A stretch of DNA of 64,000 nucleotides from an uncultured Tolumonas sp. (GCF_963678185.1 NZ_OY782757.1:930001-994000), one strand, 5' to 3'. Numbered from the stretch's first letter, positions 34,751 through 43,861 are shown. The notes: generated by a model not told the origin, from the sequence alone. Numbers and translations: made by a program.

Positions 34751-36316
34751 GTGAATAATTCATATCTAAAACAAGTTAAATATATAAAAAACACCCTCAG
34801 GCAATACACTGATGATTCATTCATTTCTGTAATGCTAGCTATTTTTAATGAATCAAACCAGAAAACTGATTTTTTACAGAGATTACCATGGGCCTTTTTT
34901 CTGACGTATAAATGGAAACTAATCGAACCTAATGGTAAAACAAATATTGACAGAAATAATCTAGTTGAAATTATAGATAAAGTTCATTCGTTACAATCAT
35001 ATGCTTCTAATCTAAAAAGCGAAGGACAAATCAATCTTAAAATTAGGCCGTTATTGATAAATCAAGCCCTTTATCAGGTTCCTTTCGCTGAGCAAATACA
35101 TTCCATTTTTCGCCAATATCATTGGTTTACAAATGGCGATAAATATTTTTCTATTGAATTTGAAAGATTAACATCATTAGCTATAAGCGATTTTTACAAA
35201 ATTTCGTATTGGTTTATTGTTTTAGCGTCAGGATACAACAAACAATCAATCACAGTAAGCCTTTCAGATGTTTTAGTTAATTTACATCCAATGTTTTCAA
35301 TCCAAACAATAATTAACTACCTCCAGTTTACTGCATGCACAAAAAATGAGCTTCGAGGATATGCACTTCAACATAACAAACCAGAGAGTCCATCATGGGA
35401 ATACTTTTCAGATACTCCATTTATATATAAGCCGTTATTGATACAAAACAACAAAGTAACCATATATAACAAATATCTACTCAATGAGTCTTTATCAAAC
35501 CTAGCGCCTGAGACACTAAAATTCCATCTCAAAGAAGCATTTAAGAGTAAATTGTCCATTGAAATGGAATTGTATATGCAAACCATGTTCAAGAGATACA
35601 ATCTTAATTTCATCACTGAAGAAAACATAAGAGGAATATATTCAAAGAAATCAATACAACAATCAAAAGTAGTTGACTTCATAATAAAAGAGGAAAATTG
35701 CAATATTTATATTGATGCAAAAGCTATAGAACCAAGTATTGTTGTAAAAACTGAAAGCAACCCTGAAACACTACGAAAAAGGTTAGCAGACAGCTTCATC
35801 AAAGGTGCCATTCAGACTCAATGCTGCGCTAAAAGTTTAATACAAAGTGGTGTTTTGCATAAAAATGAGCAAGATATTGCTCTTATTGTTTTACATAAAG
35901 ACCATTTTATTGCAAATGCCGACGATCTAATTAAAGACATCGATACAGATCTTCCTAGAAGAATACGAGAACAAAACGAAGAAATATTTATAAATTTATC
36001 CAGAACATATTATATCACCATCGATGACCTTGAGTTGTTCATTGAGTATTGTTCTGTTAATAACATTAGCATCGGCGAAGTTATGAATAAGTTCTCTAAA
36101 GACGACATGAACCCTGCAACCAAAAAATATATATTCAGCATGCACCTACAAAATATAGATGGTAATTCTGGCAAGTTGTATTCTGATCTTCAATTAGTTC
36201 TTGATGAATTTTCAACATCGCTTGAAAAAAGCTATAAAAATAAAAACAAGTTTTGGTCAAACAAGATCAGCTATTATCAAAATTGTATCTCACGGATAAT
36301 TGCAGCATTTACATAA
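34751..36316 (+). CDS. large protein with PD-(D/E)XK-like motif
   Basis: A 521-residue protein starting at GTG 34751. The N-terminal 260 residues are helical with no recognised domain. Residues 306-325 (KVVDFIIKEENCNIYIDAKA) have the D-x(n)-(D/E)-x-K arrangement (Asp309, Asp322, Lys324) of PD-(D/E)XK nucleases. Size and context suit a stand-alone anti-phage nuclease, but that is inference. Largest-but-one gene in the array; stop codon lies in attC27. Confidence 0.6.
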   Translation: MNNSYLKQVKYIKNTLRQYTDDSFISVMLAIFNESNQKTDFLQRLPWAFFLTYKWKLIEPNGKTNIDRNNLVEIIDKVHSLQSYASNLKSEGQINLKIRPLLINQALYQVPFAEQIHSIFRQYHWFTNGDKYFSIEFERLTSLAISDFYKISYWFIVLASGYNKQSITVSLSDVLVNLHPMFSIQTIINYLQFTACTKNELRGYALQHNKPESPSWEYFSDTPFIYKPLLIQNNKVTIYNKYLLNESLSNLAPETLKFHLKEAFKSKLSIEMELYMQTMFKRYNLNFITEENIRGIYSKKSIQQSKVVDFIIKEENCNIYIDAKAIEPSIVVKTESNPETLRKRLADSFIKGAIQTQCCAKSLIQSGVLHKNEQDIALIVLHKDHFIANADDLIKDIDTDLPRRIREQNEEIFINLSRTYYITIDDLELFIEYCSVNNISIGEVMNKFSKDDMNPATKKYIFSMHLQNIDGNSGKLYSDLQLVLDEFSTSLEKSYKNKNKFWSNKISYYQNCISRIIAAFT

Positions 36317-36366
36317 CAAAGTTTTAATGTCGGATGGCTTCGCCACCGCATAAAACGAAGTTAGGT
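36311..36366 (+). repeat. attC27 (class II)
   Basis: 56 bp; cores acataac and gttaggt; short apex tggcttcgcca. Confidence 0.92.
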
Positions 36367-36390
36367 GCTTTGAAGTAACAGGAGAATAAT

Positions 36391-36906
36391 ATCAATTATA
36401 AAAATTTAGCATCCAAGATTATGGATGGCCAATATGTATGTGATATTCCAAGTCAGACATGGGTGTCTACAATTAAGTATATAGTTGAAAACATGCAGTT
36501 GTTTTCATTTGATACAGATAAAATGCACATGCTTTGGATTGTAAACGGCGGTCATATTCGTAGACATGTACAGAATGATTTATTAACTCTAACTTGGTTA
36601 AAACTTATACTTCCAAAATATACTGGTGATGGACTTCGACTTTATCGTGGAGAATGTAAATTTCTTTATGATCAAGGTTTAATTGGTTTTTGTTGGACAC
36701 CGAAGAAAGATGTCGCAGAGAAGTTTGCGCGTGGCCTCAATGCCATCGAATCTGGCGGTGTTTTATTAAGTGCAATGTTTTCTCCAGAAGCAATTCTAAG
36801 TGCTCCAAATAGCCATAGCGCCGATTGGCTTGGTGAATACGAATATACCTGTGACCCGATGAGAATATGTTCGTTAGAAGTTTTAAATCAGTATCCAAAA
36901 TCATAA
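36391..36906 (+). CDS. ADP-ribosyltransferase-like protein, start codon unusual
   Basis: About 171 residues if translation begins at 36391. The motifs LRLYRGE (candidate NAD-binding Arg) and GFCWTPKKDVAEKFARG followed by a beta strand (GGVLLSAMF) recall small ART-fold proteins with the R-(S/T)-E arrangement. A consensus AGGAG (36380-36384) is placed 6 nt before ATC at 36391, where an ATG would be expected; the first in-frame ATG is 36421, with no site before it. Either the start has mutated or translation begins at 36421. Confidence 0.5.
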   Translation: MNYKNLASKIMDGQYVCDIPSQTWVSTIKYIVENMQLFSFDTDKMHMLWIVNGGHIRRHVQNDLLTLTWLKLILPKYTGDGLRLYRGECKFLYDQGLIGFCWTPKKDVAEKFARGLNAIESGGVLLSAMFSPEAILSAPNSHSADWLGEYEYTCDPMRICSLEVLNQYPKS

Positions 36907-36918
36907 TCATCACCACGC

Positions 36919-36974
36919 ACCTAACAAATAATTGGTGTGGGACAGCTACGCTGCCCCACAATTAGAAGTTAACT
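36919..36974 (+). repeat. attC28 (class I)
   Basis: 56 bp; cores acctaac and gttaact; arms cagc/gctg. Confidence 0.9.
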
Positions 36975-37070
36975 TCTGTGTGGTAGTTTCTTTGAAAACT
37001 GCTCATGGTTGTGTTCTCTGAATGACTGATCTTAAATTTTGATATTTCTGCGCTAAACCCAGAGGCTCAT

Positions 37071-37712
37071 ATGTTTGGTATTCATGATTTAGCTTTATTT
37101 ATTATTTCCGGCTTTCTTTTAAATTTAACCCCAGGCCCTGACTCCATTCTCATTATGTCGAGAAGTGCGGCTAATGGTTGGCGGGCTGGTTCTGTTGCAG
37201 CTTTCGGTGTTTGTACCGGCTGTTACGTACATGTGTTTGCCGCAGCACTTGGTCTTTCCGCGATCCTTGCCAGTTCAGCGATTGCGTTCACGATTGTTAA
37301 ATTAATCGGGGCTGCTTATTTGGTTTACATGGGTTTGTCGGCTTTATTTTCCCGTTCAAAAGCAAAAGCTGAACAATCGCCGAACAAACACAAAATGCAA
37401 TTGAGTCACAAGTCCATATTCATTCAAGGCTTTCTTTCAAACGCCTTAAACCCGAAAGTAGCTTTATTTTTCTTGGCATTTGTTCCTCAGTTTATCGACC
37501 ATAATGCACCAAACAAGGCGCTGGCTTTCCTTGTTCTTGGCTCAATATTCATTTTCAATAGTCTGATTTACTGCAATCTGCTGGCTGTAGTTACTGCTTT
37601 TGCAAGCAACCGTTTGAAGGTCAGCCAAACCATTAGCAATTTACTGAATAAAACTATCGGTGCTTTGTTTGTTTCATTCGGGCTGAAATTAGCTTTTATG
37701 ACAAGAAGTTAA
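37071..37712 (+). CDS. LysE/RhtB family amino-acid exporter
   Basis: A 213-residue LysE-type translocator with six hydrophobic segments. The N-terminus has NLTPGPDSILIMSRSAANGWRAG (PGP motif, about residues 21-43), and the C-terminal GFLSNALNPKVALFFLAFVPQF stretch is typical. It would export an amino acid or derivative across the inner membrane. Sole gene of its cassette; the stop codon falls in attC29. Confidence 0.9.
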   Translation: MFGIHDLALFIISGFLLNLTPGPDSILIMSRSAANGWRAGSVAAFGVCTGCYVHVFAAALGLSAILASSAIAFTIVKLIGAAYLVYMGLSALFSRSKAKAEQSPNKHKMQLSHKSIFIQGFLSNALNPKVALFFLAFVPQFIDHNAPNKALAFLVLGSIFIFNSLIYCNLLAVVTAFASNRLKVSQTISNLLNKTIGALFVSFGLKLAFMTRS

Positions 37713-37764
37713 CAAAAACTTAATGTGGGACGGTTTTCAACCGCCCCATAAGTCGAAGTTAGGT
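37707..37764 (+). repeat. attC29 (class I)
   Basis: 58 bp; cores agttaac and gttaggt; arms cggtt/aaccg. Confidence 0.92.
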
Positions 37765-38073
37765 AATAAAAGCGGCTTCATTGTTGGCGTTGAATTCAAG
37801 CCTTAAAGCGGCTAGTTCTGCAGGTCTTGTGGTTTTTACGGCTCACCTCCTGAGCGTAGGTTGCCTCGCGCAACACATGAATTCACGTGAGGTGGCAACA
37901 TCAAGCCTGCACTGGTTACGTGTCGGCAACCATCAACGCCGTCAATGTGTACGCCTAAAGCGGCTCATCATCGAAGTGCGGTTGTTTAAAGCTGACGCAG
38001 TTGAAACGTTGAAACCTGTGGCACCAGTTAGCCAACTTTATTGTTGATTTTAAATCTCTTTTTCTTTGTTCAT
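37765..38073 (+). mobile_element. ORF-less cassette, family A-short copy 5
   Basis: 309 bp; closest to the copy at 27794. Confidence 0.85.
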
Positions 38074-38133
38074 ACCTAACAAAATTTTAATGTCGGATGG
38101 CACTACGTGCCACCACATAAAACGAAGTTAGGT
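38074..38133 (+). repeat. attC30 (class II)
   Basis: 60 bp; cores acctaac and gttaggt; between two family A cassettes. Confidence 0.92.
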
Positions 38134-38440
38134 AATAAAAACGGCTTATTTGTTGGCGGTGAATTCGAATCTTAAAGCGGCTAGTCAGATGGTCCAGTGG
38201 TGTTAGCAGTTCACTACTTGCGAGTAGGTTGCCTCGCGCAACACATGAATTCACGTACACCGGCAACCTGAAAGCCTGCACAGGTTACGTTTCGGCAACC
38301 ATCAGCGCCGTCAGTGTGTACGCCTAAAGAGGCTCATCATCGGGGCCTGGTTGTTTAACTCTAGCGCAGTGAACACTGAAAGTCCGTGGAACCAATTAGC
38401 CAGCCTGTTGGTTGCTAATAAACTGCTTTTCTTTGTTCAT
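38134..38440 (+). mobile_element. ORF-less cassette, family A-short copy 6
   Basis: 307 bp; shares its 3' half with the copies at 22982, 31108 and 59655, but its 5' half resembles the copy at 53136, so it looks mosaic. Confidence 0.82.
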
Positions 38441-38500
38441 ACCTAACAAAAATTTAAAGTTGGACAGCACTACGTGCTGCCACTTAAATCAAAGTTAAGT
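38441..38500 (+). repeat. attC31 (class IV)
   Basis: 60 bp; cores acctaac and gttaagt. Confidence 0.92.
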
Positions 38501-38516
38501 GCCTTTGAGAATACTT

Positions 38517-38933
38517 ATGACGAATTTATCAAAATTAAAAGCAATATTATTTATTGCTCTGTACGCACTTACATTCTCACCTTTTTCCTTCGCTGGCGAA
38601 TCAGACACCGAGCTCGCAACTGCTTTTCAGAATCAACAGAGTAATTTGCAAATCAAAGGTGATGGTGTTGTTTATAAAACGCTTCCTGATGATACAAAAG
38701 GCTCTCAACATCAACGCTTCATTCTTAAATTATCAAACGGGCTAACGTTGCTTGTTGCTCACAACATCGACTTGGCCGCTCGTATCCCAGACTTACAAGT
38801 TGGTGATACTGTCGAGTTCTATGGTGAATATGAATGGAATGAAAAAGGTGGTGTTATTCATTGGACACACCATGATCCGAGTGGCCGCCATACCGATGGT
38901 TGGTTAAAGCATAACGGTCAAACATATCAATAA
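38517..38933 (+). CDS. DUF3465-like secreted protein
   Basis: A 138-residue protein with an N-terminal signal peptide (about residues 1-26, ending SFAG) and a DUF3465-type domain ([46 protein letters not shown]), an OB-like fold with conserved HW-THHDP. Predicted periplasmic, possibly nucleic-acid or nuclease related because it is paired with an Excalibur-domain protein. ATG 38517 starts the signal sequence. Confidence 0.82.
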   Translation: MTNLSKLKAILFIALYALTFSPFSFAGESDTELATAFQNQQSNLQIKGDGVVYKTLPDDTKGSQHQRFILKLSNGLTLLVAHNIDLAARIPDLQVGDTVEFYGEYEWNEKGGVIHWTHHDPSGRHTDGWLKHNGQTYQ

Positions 38934-38943
38934 GGTTCAGATT

Positions 38944-39246
38944 TTGCGCAAATTAATTTTACTCGCGGCAATTAGTTTAGGCATTTATCAATATTTTACT
39001 CAACATGCGGCTGTTTCTCCGCCAGAGCCAACTCAAATTTCCTATTCCGATGACAATTCTACTGCTGATGTAAGCCAAAATTTCACACCAACAACTTCAA
39101 GCCAGTTCAGTTGCCAAGGCAAAACACGTTGTGGTCAAATGCAATCCTTTGAAGAAGCCAAGTTTTATTTAGCAAACTGTCCGGGCGTTGAAATGGATGG
39201 CGACGGTGATGGCATTCCATGTGAACGACAGTTTGGTCAGCATTAA
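38944..39246 (+). CDS. Excalibur calcium-binding domain protein
   Basis: A 100-residue protein starting at TTG 38944. N-terminal signal or anchor helix (residues 3-18), a low-complexity linker, then the Excalibur domain (about 62-98) with FYLANCPGVEMDGDGDGIPC, in which the D-x-D-x-D-G-x-x-C motif binds calcium. Often fused to secreted thermonuclease-like domains. It follows the DUF3465 gene by 10 bp, so the two form a secreted pair in one cassette. Confidence 0.85.
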   Translation: MRKLILLAAISLGIYQYFTQHAAVSPPEPTQISYSDDNSTADVSQNFTPTTSSQFSCQGKTRCGQMQSFEEAKFYLANCPGVEMDGDGDGIPCERQFGQH

Positions 39247-39251
39247 AAGCC

Positions 39252-39311
39252 ACTTAACAAAAATTTAAAGTTGGACAGCACTACGTGCTGCCACTTAAAT
39301 CGAAGTTAGGT
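39252..39311 (+). repeat. attC32 (class IV)
   Basis: 60 bp; cores acttaac and gttaggt. Confidence 0.92.
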
Positions 39312-39619
39312 AATAAAAGCGGCGTCATTGTTGGCGGTGAATTCAAGCCTTAGAGCGGCTAGTCGGATGGTCCTGTGGTTTTTGCGGCTCACTGCCTTAG
39401 CGTGGGTTGCCTCGCGTAACACATGAATTCACTTGTGGCTGCAAACTGACAACCCGCACTGGTTACGTCTTCGGCAACCATCAGCGCCGTCAGTGTGTAC
39501 GCCTAAAGCGGCTCATCATCGAGGCACAGTTGTTTGAATCAGGCGCAGTAAAAATTGAAAGTCCGTGGTTCCACTTAGCCAGTTTTGTTGTTGATAAGAA
39601 ATGGCTTTTCTTTGTTCAC
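39312..39619 (+). mobile_element. ORF-less cassette, family A-short copy 7
   Basis: 308 bp; GGTTGCC/GGCAACC retained although the sequence between them (CACTTGTGGC) differs from other copies. Confidence 0.85.
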
Positions 39620-39696
39620 ACCTAACAACTAATTCAAACCCGTTCGCTGCGCTCACTGGACGGCACTGCGTGCCGCCGTTTAATTAAAAGTTAGGT
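39620..39696 (+). repeat. attC33 (class III)
   Basis: 77 bp; cores acctaac and gttaggt. Confidence 0.92.
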
Positions 39697-40097
39697 AATA
39701 AAAGCGGCGTCATTGTTGGCGGTGAATTCAAGCCTTAAAGCGGCTAGTCGGATAGCCCAGTAGTGTTTGCGGCTCACTTCCTGAGCGTGGGTTGCCTCGC
39801 GCAACACATGAATTCACGTAATTTGGCAAACTGAAAGCCTGCACTGGTTACGTTTCGGCAACCATCAACGCCGTCAGTGTGTACGCCTAAAGCGGCTCAT
39901 CATCGGGCGCAGTTTTTTTGGCGGTCAGTCCCCGTTCGCTGAATAAGTCTGTCGATATTTCCGCAGATTTCGTTGATTCAACACTGTCGGCGAGTCATCC
40001 GAGCGGTTGTTTGTGGCAAGCATAGCGAAAACTAAAAGCCCGTGGCACCAGTTAGCCAACTTTATTGTTGATTTTGAATTACTTTTTCTTTGCTCAT
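39697..40097 (+). mobile_element. ORF-less cassette, family A-long copy 3
   Basis: 401 bp; contains the additional ~97-bp module; closest to the copy at 63547. Confidence 0.85.
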
Positions 40098-40153
40098 ACC
40101 TAACAAAATTTTAATGTCGGATGGCTTCGCCACCGCATAAAACGAAGTTAGGC
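40098..40153 (+). repeat. attC34 (class II)
   Basis: 56 bp; cores acctaac and gttaggc; short apex tggcttcgcca. Confidence 0.92.
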
Positions 40154-40214
40154 ACATCAAAATCCATCTACTCAAAACCAATAGCAACTTACCAACACAA
40201 TTAGGAGTTTAAAA

Positions 40215-40511
40215 ATGAACGACCCTATTCTATGTGCGAAAAAACTTGAAGACCTCATTGACCTTGCACGTCAGGCTGAAAGCGCATTCGAGAAGGCTGC
40301 TGTGTTCGCTGCCACCCAGTCGCTTGCAGACGCTTTTTTTGCAGATGAAGATCAATTTAACAGCTATGCATTAGAAAAGGTTGAACAAGCAAGATTACAC
40401 ATTTGTGCATCAATTGGATACGACATTACAAATGGTCATGATGAACAACAACATAGGGCTTGGGCTCTTGGTGCTATCCATACGCTTCAAGACGTTTTGA
40501 GCAAGGGCTAA
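40215..40511 (+). CDS. small helical protein of unknown function
   Basis: A 98-residue, acidic, probably all-helical protein (LEDLIDLARQAESAFEKAAVF, RLHICASIGYDIT, AWALGAIHTLQDVLSKG) with a TAGGAG ribosome binding site. No family recognised. It shares a cassette with a membrane protein gene 200 bp downstream; between them lies a sequence that looks like a decayed attC arm, so the two genes may once have been separate cassettes. Confidence 0.62.
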   Translation: MNDPILCAKKLEDLIDLARQAESAFEKAAVFAATQSLADAFFADEDQFNSYALEKVEQARLHICASIGYDITNGHDEQQHRAWALGAIHTLQDVLSKG

Positions 40512-40550
40512 TCATACAGCCAGAGCTTAACTGGATGATCAACTAATTCC

Positions 40551-40580
40551 GCTTATAACATTTTCAAACTCGTTACTTGT
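40551..40580 (+). repeat. possible relic of an attC left arm
   Basis: TTATAAC then TTTCAAACTCGTTAC resembles the left end of class III sites (ATAACAAAAAGTTCAAACTCGTTCGC). The right arm and core are missing. Weak evidence. Confidence 0.3.
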
Positions 40581-40719
40581 ATAACTATTAAAAACATTTT
40601 CCTGTTATCTCTATATTAAGTTAAAACGCACATGACTAAAGTGTGAGTATTAACTCACACTTGCAAATCCAGACAGACCGTATGTATATTTAACCATACA
40701 AATTACATAGGTTTATATT

Positions 40720-41151
40720 ATGAGTTCATTTTTTTCTATACTATCAGACCCAAGTACCTTCGTCGGTGGGATAATAGTCGGGTTAATTAGCACGGCTATA
40801 TATAATGGTTTTGGGCGATTACCATCTCAAGTAAGAGCTATCAGCCGAAAGAGAAAGCTAGCAAAAATCACTAAAATAAGAAAATTCAGAAGTAATCCAA
40901 TGTATATATCGTACATAATAGGCAATGCTAATAATTTATTTATTATGTTTAACTTTGTCTGTTTTTTATATTTAGCCATGCTTGTATTTTCTTCAGCGTT
41001 TAGAGAGATTATTAATTTATCAATACCTCTAACAATCTTGGTATCAAGTCCAATATTCATTATTGAAATAATATGGCTTTTTTCTGACTCATATGCGAAA
41101 AAACTGGTTGATGAGCATGGGAAATATATCAAATACAAACAAAATGCCTAA
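40720..41151 (+). CDS. membrane protein of unknown function
   Basis: A 143-residue protein with an N-terminal hydrophobic segment (about 9-27), a basic stretch (SRKRKLAKITKIRKFRS, 42-58) and two membrane helices (about 70-92 and 105-125). No family recognised. The stop codon lies in attC35. Confidence 0.6.
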   Translation: MSSFFSILSDPSTFVGGIIVGLISTAIYNGFGRLPSQVRAISRKRKLAKITKIRKFRSNPMYISYIIGNANNLFIMFNFVCFLYLAMLVFSSAFREIINLSIPLTILVSSPIFIIEIIWLFSDSYAKKLVDEHGKYIKYKQNA

Positions 41152-41201
41152 CAAAAAATTAATGCGGGACCACTTCGTGGCCCCATAATTAAAAGTTAAA
41201 T
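41146..41201 (+). repeat. attC35 (class I)
   Basis: 56 bp; cores gcctaac and gttaaat; arms ccac/gtgg with GCGGGA in place of GTGGGA. Confidence 0.9.
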
Positions 41202-41223
41202 TGCACAGGAAATATCTGGATAA

Positions 41224-41781
41224 ATGGATGTTCTTACTTTTATAGCTGAACTAATAAAAGCAGTTTCATGGCCTGCAACCGCTATTGCCCTTGTTATTTT
41301 GCTACGCAAACCCATTATCGAACTTATACCTTTGCTACGCCGATTAAAATACAAGGAATTAGAACTTGAATTTACTCAAGAAATTTCCGAGCTAAAGGCT
41401 GAAGTTGAAACAATAGCAAAAGAGAAAGGAGAAGCAGCTCCATCTATAGCATCCACTTCGGCGAATCTTCTAAATCTAGTTACTTTTTCAACTCGCGCAG
41501 CAATCATGGAGTCTTGGCTAGAGGTCGAGTCTGCAAGTGTGGCAATAGCGAGTTCGTTCTGGGGAAAATCACCAGATGAAACATTCAGAAATATGCCAAA
41601 ACTTGGCGAATACTTATTGCAGTGTAAAGTAATAGATGAAAAGCAACTTTCTGTATTCAATAAGTTGAGGCAACTAAGAAATAAAGCGGCGCATGCCGAA
41701 GATCTTGACCTTAGTGAAAACGATGCAAGGTCTTATGTTCAGCTTGCCTCTGATCTCGCAAAACACATTAGAGAAGCATAG
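41224..41781 (+). CDS. membrane-anchored HEPN-like protein
   Basis: A 185-residue protein: one membrane helix (about 15-38), coiled coil (42-68) and a helical C-terminal domain (80-185) containing LRQLRNKAAHAED, an R-x4-H motif (Arg152, His157) typical of HEPN-type RNases and DUF4145-like domains. HEPN proteins cleave RNA in toxin and anti-phage systems. No partner gene in the cassette. Catalytic role not proven; many HEPN folds are inactive. Confidence 0.58.
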   Translation: MDVLTFIAELIKAVSWPATAIALVILLRKPIIELIPLLRRLKYKELELEFTQEISELKAEVETIAKEKGEAAPSIASTSANLLNLVTFSTRAAIMESWLEVESASVAIASSFWGKSPDETFRNMPKLGEYLLQCKVIDEKQLSVFNKLRQLRNKAAHAEDLDLSENDARSYVQLASDLAKHIREA

Positions 41782-41791
41782 TGTAAGTGCA

Positions 41792-41868
41792 ATTTAACAA
41801 GGCGCTCAAACCCGTTCACTTCGTTCACTGGACGGCACTACGTGCCGCCGTTTAGCTTGAAGTTAGCA
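41792..41868 (+). repeat. attC36 (class III)
   Basis: 77 bp; cores atttaac and gttagca; same subtype as sites that close A-prime copies. Confidence 0.88.
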
Positions 41869-41916
41869 CACATTAAATCAAATGAGTCCACATAAAAATA
41901 TAAGGTTAGGATAAAA

Positions 41917-43353
41917 ATGAGTTCGAATGTAATAGTTAGTGCACAAGCTCAGGGGCAACTTGCTTCTACTGATTTCAATCGTTTTGAGCAATTTCTAGAA
42001 TCTCTTGGGTTACCAAAGGAAAATATTCTTGCATCACTAGTTGAGCGTCAAGTTGTTCAAACGAATTTTCCTCAGTTTATTATGATGTTACCTGACGAAG
42101 TAAAACGTGAGTCTAGATACCTATCAAAATTTGCAGCGGCAAGCGCTATAGGCTTATTTGACGCTGCGTTGAATTACGTTTGGAATGAAGTAGTACTTAA
42201 CTTACGTAAAAAAACGGTCATTTATGGTTTAGAGCTGTTTTTTGACGCTGCGGTTGGCAGTAAACATCGAGATCTATTTAATACAGAGAATGACTTAAGT
42301 GGCCTTAAAGACAAGGTTCTTCTTGATAACTGCGCTAAGTTAGAGTTGATTTCTGACACAATCTACAAAAAATTAACCCATATATTAATCATGCGTAATG
42401 ATATTGGTGCCAGTCACCCAAATGATGCCAATATCAATGCATTTGAGCTTATGGGCTGGCTTCAAACCTGTGTACAGGAAGTTATCAATGATACGCCTTC
42501 AGAAGCGGCACTACAGGTTAAAGCGTTTGTTGAAAATCTACGTAATCAAACAGTTGTTATTGATAGTCAAAGTCTACAACTTATGCAAAATGGGCTTAAA
42601 CAATTACATACAAAAAATTGTGATAACGTCCTACAGACAATTTTTGGTATGTACGTTGGCGCTGGTGCAAATAATATTTTGAAGAAAAATATATCCCTTA
42701 TAGCGCCTACCGTATGGGTGTATGCAGATAATAATCTTAAATATAAGCTTGGGGTTACGCTAGATGGATATCGCACTAACTTACATAACGATAAATTTTC
42801 TACTGGTAACGAATTTTTCGAGTTTTGCTCGGGTAATCAATTTAAGACTCTTGAAGCTAGGGTTATTCTTCTAGATGAATATTTAGATGATTTGAATTCC
42901 GCTCATTGTGGTTGGGATAATTTTTACAATGAAGTTCCCCACGCCAGAAAAATCTTAGGCTATATATCCAATGAAGCAGATATTCCTAATGAGCGTAAAG
43001 AAAAGCTAATTCGCATAATGCTCACTTGTCGTATAGGTAATGGTGTTTCGTATAACACTGGCATTTCTCCAGCAGGAAAAGTTGTGTACGATTCACTGCT
43101 GAACATGCTAGGTGATGATAATGTTATTCAAGTTCTGGTAACCCTTTATAGACCAGAGTTATACAATTTGTTGTCAAACTCATACTGTAGAAATCACGCA
43201 GTACAGGTTCTTACCAATATTAGGACTAATGTTGTCAGCGATAAGTTAAAGCAGATTCTAGACCACTTAATTGCTAATGGTGCAAATCTTGAAAAAGCAA
43301 TGAAAACAACAGAGTTTAAGACACTAGCATCGAGTCACATACACTTCGGCTAA
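41917..43353 (+). CDS. large protein with HEPN-like motif
   Basis: A 478-residue protein, mostly helical. ILIMRNDIGASHPND (Arg160, His167; R-x6-H with N next to R) fits the HEPN RNase signature and sits between helices as expected. The rest (200-478) has no recognised domain. Together with its size this suggests an RNA-targeting defence effector with a sensing C-terminal half, by inference only. Good ribosome binding site (AGGATAA) 5' of ATG 41917. Single gene of the cassette. Confidence 0.55.
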   Translation: MSSNVIVSAQAQGQLASTDFNRFEQFLESLGLPKENILASLVERQVVQTNFPQFIMMLPDEVKRESRYLSKFAAASAIGLFDAALNYVWNEVVLNLRKKTVIYGLELFFDAAVGSKHRDLFNTENDLSGLKDKVLLDNCAKLELISDTIYKKLTHILIMRNDIGASHPNDANINAFELMGWLQTCVQEVINDTPSEAALQVKAFVENLRNQTVVIDSQSLQLMQNGLKQLHTKNCDNVLQTIFGMYVGAGANNILKKNISLIAPTVWVYADNNLKYKLGVTLDGYRTNLHNDKFSTGNEFFEFCSGNQFKTLEARVILLDEYLDDLNSAHCGWDNFYNEVPHARKILGYISNEADIPNERKEKLIRIMLTCRIGNGVSYNTGISPAGKVVYDSLLNMLGDDNVIQVLVTLYRPELYNLLSNSYCRNHAVQVLTNIRTNVVSDKLKQILDHLIANGANLEKAMKTTEFKTLASSHIHFG

Positions 43354-43357
43354 AGTG

Positions 43358-43417
43358 TGCTAACAAAATTTTAATGTCGGATGGCACTACGTGCCACCGC
43401 ATAAAACGAAGTTATGT
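43358..43417 (+). repeat. attC37 (class II)
   Basis: 60 bp; cores tgctaac and gttatgt; arms ggcac/gtgcc. Confidence 0.9.
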
Positions 43418-43477
43418 GATTCGTGGTGTTGATAGCTTTTGATGATAAATTCAGACTTGCTGGTCATGATAATATCA
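43418..43477 (+). pseudogene. 5' remnant of the Nudix cassette
   Basis: Aligns with 28162-28210 of the Nudix cassette (shared TTTGATGATAAATTCAGACT), but the Nudix ATG is replaced by GAT. Similarity stops abruptly where the inserted gene region begins. Confidence 0.72.
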
Positions 43478-43523
43478 GACCTGTGTTATTTTTAGCTTCT
43501 CTACCTCAAAATAATGAATTGAA

Positions 43524-43799
43524 ATGAGCCAGACCGACATTCAGAAAACCATCGCTAGTTTTACTTCGATAGAGCAAGCTCTGGATTATTTTGAGATCGG
43601 CTACGACACAAAATTCATAGATGAATACCGTATAGAATTAGTAAAACGTTTCAACGGCTACTTGATCTTAGAAAAACCAACGGATTGGTTTGCATGTCGG
43701 CGTCTATTGAAAAATGCTTACTGTAAAATCCAGCGAGGAAGGCTAGATAAAACCACTCGTTCAGCATGTCGAGGTTGTACAACTTGCCAACGACGTTAG
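43524..43799 (+). CDS. NifW-like protein inserted in a Nudix cassette
   Basis: A 91-residue protein: SIEQALDYFEIGYDTKFIDE, RIELVKRFNGYL and CRRLLKNAYCKI follow the NifW (nitrogenase-stabilising protein) pattern of E-DY-DFF-V-YDP...NRLHILQRFHDYL...ARALLKRAY. The C-terminus is different and ends in a CRGCTTCQRR cysteine cluster. NifW protects the MoFe protein from oxygen; no nif genes are present, so a different job is likely. It replaces the middle of a Nudix gene between both cassette ends. Confidence 0.55.
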   Translation: MSQTDIQKTIASFTSIEQALDYFEIGYDTKFIDEYRIELVKRFNGYLILEKPTDWFACRRLLKNAYCKIQRGRLDKTTRSACRGCTTCQRR

Positions 43800-43861
43800 A
43801 GTTAATTATTTATCGTGAAATGACAAATATCACGCCGGTTATGCTTACAGCCTCATAACAT

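Noticed and set aside
43524..43799. True nitrogen-fixation role for the NifW-like gene
   Set aside because: No other nif gene in the window, C-terminus is different, and the gene sits in a cassette; only family resemblance is claimed.
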